Below, one piece after another: positions 55,881-64,000 of a DNA stretch of 64,000 bases. Position 1 is the stretch's first letter, and each line of letters begins with the position of its first letter. The notes beneath the pieces are model-generated. The model was given only the letters and a program-made list of their open reading frames with translations. It was not told where the DNA came from and made no database searches. This DNA is from Cotesia glomerata (Eukaryota > Arthropoda > Insecta > Hymenoptera > Braconidae), in assembly GCF_020080835.1 (NCBI RefSeq), contig NC_058165.1, forward strand, positions 13,389,961-13,453,960, read 5' to 3'. Position numbers and translations under genes: made by a program.

Positions 55881-57909
55881 TAACAGGGTAATTTACCCTG
55901 TATCGATAAAACCGATCACGCATGATAATTATTCGACGCAGCACTGGCACGTCTCGGTCTTCGGGACCCATTAGCGTTAAGTGGGGGTAAGTCTGAGGTT
56001 TCGTGGCTGATCGCGTAGCTGCGGTGAGTTAGAAGTAGTGCAGTGCTCAGTTCAACAACATCAGCAGCTGAAAAGTCCAAGAAGGAAGCCAGTTTTGAAC
56101 ATAGAGTTTCCTCAGCACAAATTTAACCAGGTATTGAGACTTTCACATTTTTGATGAGCCAAGGGGGTCATATACCCGGCTCATCAATTTTACTATTTCT
56201 CATTATTAAATCAAATTTTTGATAATTCAATTGTTTATAACATTTTTCTTAATAATAATTAAATAATTAATTAATTGTAATTAAATCTTATTTGTTAGCA
56301 TGGTGAGCATTCTTCTTGGGGATCTTATGCCCGAAGAATGTTCTAGACCTCTTGGGTTTGAAGTCGTGAGTAATTAATTTATTAATTTGGCCAGTTCATA
56401 ATTATTAACATCTTAAGATTGGTTCAAATAAATTAACTTCATTAATAAAACATTAATTTAATTTCTGAATATCGAGAATTATTCCAATCGGCGGCTCACG
56501 ACCGGTCAAGCGTCGGTCGCATACCCGAGGTCATATTTGCTACGCACTAACGAACATCGGCGTCCATTTGAGCACGCAAATTCCTGGCAATTATTTCACG
56601 TGATAATTTATTAGTAAGAACAATTGAATTATTATTATTTAATATTATTTATTACAAGAAAGTATTATTTATTTGATATAATTCATTGAGAATTGGCTAC
56701 TGAACTTCGACGCAATTAAGATTGGATACCCGTGGATAATTTTTCATGAATTTATGTTACGTTGAGATGAATTATTTTATTAATTATTTATTGATCGAAA
56801 AATTCCACGCGGTCATTTTATATATTGAACTATTGAGGACTAAAGTTATTATTTTATTGGAATTATTTATAAAAATATTTAACGGCGTGGATTAAGTCCC
56901 AGAAAAGTAGTTAGAATTTTATAAAGAAATATTCTTAAGAATTTATTCAAAATTTAAGAAATAAAATTTACGAGTTGAAATTGGATTAAAATTTTACGTC
57001 GAATGATCTGGAAAATTTATTTAATGTTGAGTATTAAACTCGTGGATAATTTGGAATAAATTCAAGCATCGGTTTTTAGTGTAGATTTTTTTGAGAATTA
57101 AATTGATAATAGTGGAAATTGTTTATGATTTTAATTGCGAGCTAATGACTGGAAAAATTGCAGTAAAGTTAACGTTGTAAGTTTTGGAGTTCAATTTTAT
57201 AAGTCCGGAAGTAAAAAAAGTAAAGTAGAGTCAGTGTGTGTGAAGACGCGTGGGTTATGTGTGTGAAGAAGTGTGGGTTATGTGTGTGTGAGTGTTAACA
57301 GCTTTCCTTCGCATAAGATTAGTCTCTTTGCGAAGTGCTTCGCTGTTACTTCAAAGAGGTCCTGGTCAGCCGTTAGTTAGGCTGTTAGTTTTAAGAGGTC
57401 CTGGTCAGCCGTTAGTTAGGCTGTTAGTTTTAAGAGGTCCTGGTCAGCCGTTAGTTAGGCTGTTAATTTTAAGAGGTCCTTGTCAGCCGTTAGTTAGGCT
57501 GTTAGTTTTAAGAGGTCCTGGTCAGCCGTTAGTTAGGCTGTTAATTTTAAGAGGTCCTTGTCAGCCGTTAGTTAGGCTGTTAGTTTTGAGAGGTCCTGGT
57601 CAGCCGTTAGTTAGGCTGTAGTCTTAAGTTGTTAATTGTTGTGTGAGTGCGTGAGTGATTACCATTTGTTATTTTATATGGTTAATAAATATCGATATAT
57701 TGTTAAATAAAAATTTATTTCTTTCAGATCACCTTCCTCCACTCTCTCTCCCTGTCGATTATAAGCTCAGCTCTGGTTTCCGGTTCCAGGAACCGAGATA
57801 CAAAATCCTGGTGGCGCCCTTGTTGATTTAGAATCATTTTTGCTAGGTATTGTTATATTTTATTAAATTAATTAACGGGCCAATGAACAGGCACAAAACA
57901 CCCGTTACA
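55881..57909 (+). mobile_element. Solo LTR X1 (2029 bp), nested in Y
   Basis: Starts TGTAACAGGGT and ends CCCGTTACA, with a 4-bp target duplication ACGT (55877-55880, 57910-57913). It contains a long AT-rich 5' portion, a 39-bp minisatellite (57354-57626), a TTAATAAA-type signal (~57680) and the 'cctggtggcgccct' box shared with Y and X2. No protein-coding region. Probably a Ty3/gypsy-type LTR by its duplication length. Confidence 0.75.
57354..57626 (+). repeat. 39-bp minisatellite, seven copies, inside LTR X1
   Basis: Unit 'aagaggtcctggtcagccgttagttaggctgttagtttt', with alternating variants (ctggtcagcc or cttgtcagcc). Related LTRs X2 and Y have only about two diverged copies. Because 39 is divisible by three, a false ORF runs through it. 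Confidence 0.9.
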
Positions 57910-58322
57910 ACGTTTAGTTAGTCAAGTTTAGTTCTGGGTAGCCGTTAGTAGGCTAGACGATCTCTGTGACACATTGCGTTCCTTGTGCAGGGTAATTAAA
58001 ATAGTTCTGGTTACCTGTTAATAGGCTATAGTCCTAAGTTGATTATAGTGTGTGTGAGTGTGCGCAATTTGTTAAATTTATTGTTGTTAATAAATTTTGG
58101 CCATATTGTTAGTTAAATATTTATCTATTTCACAGCACTTCTTCCACTCTCTCTTCTTTAGACGATAAGCTCTCAGATCTGGACCGGTTGCAGGAACCGT
58201 GATAATAATCCTGGTGGCGCCCTTTCAATTTTAATTTGGTTTAGATTTTATTTTTGTTCAGTTTTATTATTTTATTTTAATTAAATTAAGGGGTGAATTG
58301 AACAGCTATTAAAACTGTATCA

Positions 58323-58426
58323 ATCGCCTAAAAATGAAAATTTTAACGTTATTTATTACTTGTTAAATGAACTTTACTAGCATCATTTCTCATTAATAAT
58401 AGATGATCATCGGCATGTTATGGCGT
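58323..58426. other. Spacer between LTR Y and LTR X2
   Basis: AT-rich, nothing recognised. Confidence 0.4.
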
Positions 58427-59234
58427 TGTAACAATTTTGCTGACCGTTCAACTGGCCCCAAAATTAATTAATGAATTTACAATAAGCTAATAAACAGAAC
58501 AACCAAATTTAATGAATTCAGGGCGCCACCAGGTTTATTCTTACGGTTACTGGAACCGTATCAGAGCAGAAAGCTAATCTTCTAGGGATAGAGAGAGTAG
58601 AGGAAGGTGCTGTTGAAATGAGAAATAATTAATTAACAAATTGATCAATATTTATTAACAATAAAATTATCACTCACACACGCACACTATAAACAACTTA
58701 AGAAACAGCCTAACTAATGGCTGACCAGAACACACCACTTAACAACAGCCTAACTAGCGGCGCACCAGAACTGTATGAATTACCCTTGTAGGAAAAAAAT
58801 TATATACAACGGGGCCTATCTTGGCACAATACTAAGTTGCCAAGACTCGGCCGAATAATACTGGCCCACGACTGGATCACTACTAAACTGACAAATCTTG
58901 GTTGATTAGTCTTGAGCCAAGATCCACCCAATATCTATCTAACAAGTCTTGGTTTGCCAGTCTTGAACCAAGACCCAGCCAATATTCAATTGACAAGTCT
59001 TGGTTTGCCAGTCTTGAGCCAAGATCTACCCAATATCTATCTAACAAGTCTTGGTGATTTTTATTTTCAATTATTAATGAACACGTATTAAACTACTTCT
59101 TAATGAAAAGAACTGACTAATACAATTTTTCTAAGAATATTTATGATCTAAAAAAATAGTTATTATGCTTTAATTGATTGTAGTATGGCTCTATAGAAGT
59201 TAATAATAATTTTATTAACAAAAATAATGAAGAC
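58427..59234 (-). mobile_element. LTR X2, 3' part, interrupted by the BEL element
   Basis: Minus orientation; ends ...TTGTTACA at 58427. It shares 'cctctactctctct', 'cctggtggcgccctgaa' and 'gttaggctgt' with X1 and Y. Upstream it holds ~51-bp repeats. Its 5' part is not in the window, because the BEL element begins at 59235. Confidence 0.65.
58890..59060 (-). repeat. ~51-bp tandem repeat in LTR X2
   Basis: 'acaagtcttggtttgccagtcttga(g)ccaagat' units, about 3.3 copies. Short CCAAGAC/GTCTTGG inverted motifs occur within each unit. Confidence 0.75.
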
Positions 59235-59878
59235 TGAATAATTACTGAAAGAGCGGAAAAGCGGGGATCAGGTTTAGGTCTGGATATCTCAATTAAAACG
59301 CGTAAATTATTATCAAAAATAACACTAGGAATTTATTTACATTAAATACACTCAATATTTAATATGTTTAATAGCGGATTGTTAAGATAAAAGCGGATTT
59401 ATAAATTACAGCGTGGTTTGCAAAAGCAAAGCCGGTTGACACGTGGTTGAACACTTTGCCAGCACTGAAAAAGTGGTGATATAAATGCACAAATAACACA
59501 ACTCATCTGAAACAAACTAAAGCGAATTATTAGCGGTTAATTTAAGCAAATTAAATTATTAAATAAGCGAAATGCGGTTTATTAACGAAAAGCGAAAGTA
59601 AAGAAATACTAATGGCGACTTGATGCAGCGAAAACGTAGAAGCGAAAGATAGTAACAACAGTCCGTCTTCTTCCCCGTTGAGTTGGGGAAGAAGGCTATT
59701 GCGCATGTCTAGCGGGAGCGATCAGCCAATAAAGCGGTCGATTCATGGCGTGATCGAGAGGCTGATTTTCTATTGGCGGTTCGATTTTTGCGGGAACTAG
59801 CGGTGGACAGGTGCGTCTCTTGAATTTGGGAGTCCCCCAGGAGCGAGTTAATCGCTACTGGGCCTTGTTCACCGAACA
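59235..59878 (-). mobile_element. 3' LTR of the BEL/Pao element (644 bp)
   Basis: Starts TGTTCGGTGAACA at 59878 on the minus strand and ends ...TAATTATTCA at 59235. It matches the solo LTR at 11933-13400. The pol stop codon lies within its first ten bases. The predicted duplicated target next to it is AAGAC (plus strand 59230-59234); the other flank is outside the window. Confidence 0.8.
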
Positions 59879-62800
59879 TTCTCCCCCGGGTTGGCGGCTG
59901 CGTCGATAAGATCATCTTCTTCATGCGTTAGCGGCAGGACACAGAGCTTTGTAATTGGATGTACCAGCTCTGTGTTAACTGTCTTAACAGTTACTACGCG
60001 GATTTGTCCATCTTCACCTGGATGGACAGCAATTACTTTGGCTAATGGCCACTTGGTTGGCGGGAGATCCTCAGTGGTGATCAGTACAACTGAACCCACC
60101 TTGATCTGGTTGCGTCGATGATGCCACTTTGAAATGGCCTGGTAGCGGTGGATGCAGTCCTGGTAGTAGCGTTTCCAGAAATGTTGAACCATTTGCTGGA
60201 CTTGTTCCCAGTGCGAGAGCCGAGCAGGTTGTAAATCTATCAGCGATGGCTCTGGGATAGCGGTCAGTGACTGTCCGATTAAGAAGTGACCTGGAGTCAG
60301 TACAGCCAGGTCAGCAGGATCTTCATTCAGCGGTGTGAGCGGTCTGGAATTCAATATGGCTTTAATTTGAGCCAGTAGCGTTGAATATTGCTCAAGCGTC
60401 AACAGCGAGTCTCCGATGGTTCTTCGAAAGTGAAATTTGATAGATTTCACAGCGGCTTCCCATTTTCCTCCAAAATGTGGAGCTCCAGGCGGATTGAATT
60501 TCCAGTTCGTGCCATCTTGAGCGATCAAGGTTGATAATTCTCGTAATGTGCGGGATCCTGCAGCGAATAGTCGTTTCAGCTGTTTATCTGCTCCTACAAA
60601 ATTGGTTCCACAGTCTGAATATAGCGTGTGGCAGATACCTCGGCGACTAGTGAAGTGGCGATAAGCGGCGATGAAAGCGGCAGCGGTGTAGTCAGTTACT
60701 AGCTCTAAATGTACAGCTGAACTGAACATGCATACAAAGACTGCAATCCAGCCTTTGTATGTTTTTGCTCCACGTCCTTGAAACGTTTTCAGCGTGATAG
60801 GTCCAGCGTAGTCAAGTCCTGTATGCAAGAAGGCTCGAGTTGGCTGTACTCGTGCGGCGGGTAGTTGACCCATCAACTGTTGAGCACGTTCTCCACGGTG
60901 TCTCGTGCAGATAACGCAGCGTAAAATAAATGATCTGACTGGAACACGGCCTCCAATGATCCAGACACTCTTGCGTAAGTCAGCGAGCGTAAGCTGAGTA
61001 CCTCCGTGAAGCGTTTTGCGGTGCGAATCATCAATCAAAATTGATGTAAGCGGTGATTGTCGCGGTAGAATCGCTAGATGCCTCTCTTCTGGGTCCAGCA
61101 ATGCGTTTTTCAAGCGGCCACCGACTCTCAGGACCCCCTGATGGTCGATGAACGGAGTCAGCTTAGTGATGCTATTATTTTTAGGCAGACCATCACCATC
61201 TTGTAGCGTGTGAATCTCTCTAGCGAAGTATTGTCCTTGAGTGAACTTAATCAAGGTCAATTTAGCGCGCTCCAGGTCTGATGGAGTAAGCGGGTAGGCC
61301 AGCGAAGATTGTGGAACTCTTTTAAAGCGGTCGATGGCACGATGCCAGATGCTAAGCTTCCGTAGCAGTGGAAACAGCTGCGTCTAATGCGACAGTAATT
61401 GTTGGAGCAGGCAATTTTCTGCTTTCCAAGTTACTAGTGTCAGACCTTGGCGTTCTTCTCGATGCGTTGCGTTGTCGGTTGGAGGCTCCAGAGTGGGCCA
61501 AGAGGATTCTGGTTCATGAAGCCAAGTTGGTCCATGCCACCAGAGAGCGTGTTGTTTCAGTTTTAGCGTAGGTATACCTCTTGAAGCGCAGTCAGCGGGG
61601 TTTTGTTTTCCTGGAATAAATTTCCAGGAGACATCTCGAAGCGTTTCTTGGATTTTTCCCACTCTATTGCGGACGAATGTCTTCCAGCGGATTGCTGGAC
61701 TTTTAATCCATGCGAGAGTCACGGCGGAGTCAGTCCAAAGAATGATCCTGACATTTTCAAGCGACTGAACTTCTTTAACATGGAGTATCAGTTGTGTTAG
61801 CAACCATGCGGCAGATAATTCCAAGCGTGGGATGCTGTCATGGTCGTCAGCGGTGCTACTTGCGTTTTTGAACACAGAAGTGAGACCTTTGTGTTCCCAT
61901 CAGCGTCAGTGACTCTCAAATAAACAGCGGCAGCCATAGCGTTTTGCGAAGCGTCTGAGAACCCGTGCAATTCCATAGTTGCTCCAGGTGCTATATTATT
62001 CCAGCGTGGAATGCGGATGGATTCGATGTTTCGAAGATCCTCGCGGTATCCAGTCCATTTGTGAATGAGTGATGGTGACAATTGTTCATCCCATGACACT
62101 CTATCTAGCCACAGATCTTGCATAAAGATCTTGGCTTTGACGACTATTGGTGCGAGAAGTCCTAGCGGGTCATACAGCTTAGCGATTTCAGACAAAATAG
62201 CTCTTTTTGTCTTGGGCGTCTCTGGCGGTAGCGTGTACTTGAACTGGAGAGCGTCAGTGCGTGAATTCCAGTACATGCCCAGGACTTTTACTGGTGCATC
62301 ACTGATTTCTTTAAGCGGTGTATCCAGCTGCTTTTCTGGAGCGACTTCAGCGAGTAACCGTGGGCTATTGCTAGCCCATTTGGCAAGCGGGAAGCAGCCT
62401 GCTACACACAGAGCTTTTGTTTGTACTGCAGCCTTGATAGCGTCTTCTTCGTTGTCTGCTCCACTGTAGATGTCATCTACGTAGCGTGTTTTCAACATTG
62501 GAGCAACAGCTAGCGGAAAGCGGTGTCCTTCATCCTTTACTAGTTGGATAAGCACACGTACTGCGTCAAAAGGTGCACTAGCGGTTCCGTATGTGACTGT
62601 CTTGAGACAGTAAGCGTCTATTAAGTCATTCTCATCTATCCAGAGAATGCACTGAAGCGGCCAATCAAGCGAGTCGACCTCAATCTGTCTGAACATCTTG
62701 GTGATGTCAGTAGCGAATAGGATCCTGCTGCAACGGATTCTCAACATCACATCAAAAATGTCAATTTGCGTTTTGGGTCCTGCATGGAGAATGTCGTTCA

Positions 62801-63976
62801 ATGAAATTCCTGTAGATGTTGCACAGGAACCATTGAACACTGTGCGGAGCTTCGTAGTGGTACTATCAAGCTTCAATACCCCATGGTGAGGCAAGAAGTA
62901 AGCGTTTGCGGGCAATTCGTTGACTGGTACTCGTACCATGTGTCCTAGTTGAATGTATTCTGCCATGAATGCACGATACATGTCAGAATATTCTCGCGAC
63001 AAGCGAGTTATTAATCTGCGGAGTGACCCCATAGCTGCGTTGATAGAGTCGCCAAGTTGACTCTCAAGGGCCTTAAGCGGTAATCTCACTACGTAGCGTC
63101 CATCAGGCTGTCGATAATGCGTTTGACGAAAGTGAATTTCACATTCGTCTTCTTCAGCGGTGTTGAGCGGTGAATTTCCTGATGGAACTTCTTCCTGTTC
63201 CCAAAACTTAGCGATAGCGTCTTGTAATTCAGTATCTACTGACGCATGTAGTGCTGCGTGTGATGTTGAAGCGTGTTTAGCGGTGACAGCTCCATAGACA
63301 ATCCAACCAAGCGTGGTGGATTGTGCAATAGGAGCATTGCGAGGTCCACGTTGAATCTCTGCGTTCATGATCTGTGCGGCTGGTGATGCACCTAGAATAA
63401 TATCTACAGGGCGTGGCTGTAGATACTGCGGGTCAGCGAGCTTGAGATTCTCAAGATGCGGCCATTTCGGATCAGCGATCACGAACGATGGAAGATCTAC
63501 CGTCAGTGTTAGTAGAATATGCATGCTGACATGCATTGATGCGGTCGTACACAGCGAACGAAGCTCAATTGTGCTCACACCTAGTGAGCTTCCTGCGGAG
63601 ACATTGCCAATGCCCTTGAGCATGACCATGTCACGCTGTAGCGGTTGTCCAAGCTTCTTGAAGAGCGACTGTCTCATAAATGAGAGCTCTGAACCTTGAT
63701 CAATCAACACTCTGGCGGTGATTGGATTACCATGATGCGGGCGTACCTGGACTAAGGCGGTAGCTAGCAATACTTGAGCGGAAAGCGGATCTGTGCGGAA
63801 GATGTAGACTGCGGTGAAGCTGGTTTCGTTGGTGCATCCAAAATGGATGGACATGTGGTGACGTTGACCACATTTTCGGCAATCTTGAGCGGTCTTGCAA
63901 TCTGCGGCGCGGTGCGGAACACGAAAGTTGAAGCACAAATTGCATTTTTCAACTATCTTGTGTAATTCTCCATAGC
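59869..63976 (-). pseudogene. BEL/Pao pol polyprotein with a frameshift and nonsense codons
   Basis: From the N-terminus: a CCHC knuckle and a second Cys/His cluster (CRKCGQRHH); a retroviral-type aspartic protease with VLIDQGSELSFM; an RT with LRTVFNGSCAT, FATDITKMFRQI and the catalytic YVDD; the Pao-specific segment VLGMYWNSRTDAL...YDPLGLLAP; RNase H starting LHGFSDAS; a frameshift near 61835; then IPRLELSAAWLL, ILWTDSAVTL and PGKQNPADCASRG. An amber codon at 61384-61386 precedes the integrase, which has an HRKTLHGG...CVIC zinc site, the D/D/E residues in HTGLDYAG, YSDCGTNF and GGKWEAAVK, and a C-terminal domain of the type found in Pao integrases. Another stop lies upstream of the knuckle near 63976. 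Inactive, but domain order is complete from the gag end onward. Confidence 0.9.
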
Positions 63977-64000
63977 GAGGTTATTTAAGGCCCGAAGTCG

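Larger units (their letters stand above)
55719..58322 (+). mobile_element. Solo LTR Y (~570 bp), split by LTR X1
   Basis: Outer pieces 55719-55880 and 57914-58322. The 3' piece resembles the ends of X1 and X2: 'cttccactctctct', 'cctggtggcgccct', then 'gaattgaacag..actgtatca'. The start is set where H11 breaks off; ends and target duplication are uncertain. Confidence 0.55.
59235..64000 (-). mobile_element. BEL/Pao LTR retrotransposon, 3' portion (runs off the window)
   Basis: Gag end, protease, RT, RNase H, integrase and 3' LTR, in BEL/Pao order on the minus strand. 5' LTR and most of gag lie beyond 64000. Both coding region and LTR are unusually rich in CGCT/AGCG tetranucleotides. Confidence 0.9.

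Noticed and set aside
57292..57621. ORF of 109 codons with a 13-residue repeat (LRGPGQPLVRLLV-like)
   Set aside because: It is the 39-bp minisatellite of LTR X1 read in frame; related LTRs have no such ORF. Not a gene.
59869..63976. Endogenous virus (e.g. envelope-bearing errantivirus or polydnavirus segment)
   Set aside because: Domain order and motifs are BEL/Pao; no envelope-like ORF between integrase and LTR, and no virion-gene cluster anywhere in the window.

Overview
This is a eukaryotic, AT-rich, repeat-dense stretch, most likely from an insect. A hymenopteran is plausible from the mix of elements, but that is inference, and species cannot be fixed. Almost all recognisable sequence is transposable element (TE) material. 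The only cellular coding sequence I can support is one exon of a LIM-homeodomain transcription factor of the LMX1 type at 17101-17406 (minus), flanked by consensus splice sites. Much of the window may therefore be intron or flank of that gene.

Layout. 1-2600: AT-rich repeat T, a short 3' end of a non-LTR element (N-1), a Helitron helicase pseudogene and small tandem repeats. 2601-10901: interspersed repeat H carrying a (CA)n tract, with an almost complete R1-type non-LTR retrotransposon (R-1) inside the tract, then a truncated copy (R-4), then more H. 10902-17090: a MITE interrupted by a solo BEL-type LTR that is itself interrupted by a non-LTR fragment; a gag-like fragment; AT repeats. 17101-17406: LMX1-like homeobox exon. 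18095-20870: tandem repeats and remnants of an unnamed repeated arthropod protein. 21193-33840: a long palindrome (C) split by H+R-2, by non-LTR element N-2 (17-bp target duplication), by palindrome F (itself carrying foldback element M with a 9-bp duplication) and by another H. 33841-36130: H copy split by a solo LTR. 36164-54345: an 18-kb cut-and-paste transposon (DT-B, 4-bp duplication ATAT) inflated by nested insertions: two H copies, a MITE, a second related transposon (DT-A, 3.4 kb, ~460-bp inverted repeats, duplication CAAT), a hAT-like MITE, and H+R-3. 54587-59234: H, then nested solo LTRs. 59235-64000: 3' two thirds of a BEL/Pao retrotransposon on the minus strand, running off the window.

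How the parts relate. The central pattern is that all four R copies abut the (CA)n tract of repeat H, in the same orientation relative to H. Repeat H has subterminal inverted repeats, three GAGCTC hairpins, a central microsatellite and tail-to-head tandem copies, resembling non-autonomous Helentron-type elements. H thus appears to spread the landing site used by R. R shows the usual two-ORF layout (gag-like ORF1 with three zinc knuckles; ORF2 with endonuclease, reverse transcriptase and a terminal zinc knuckle), with ORF2 starting on an ATGA overlap. Nearly every TE coding region carries nonsense or frameshift changes; R-1 ORF1 is the main intact one.
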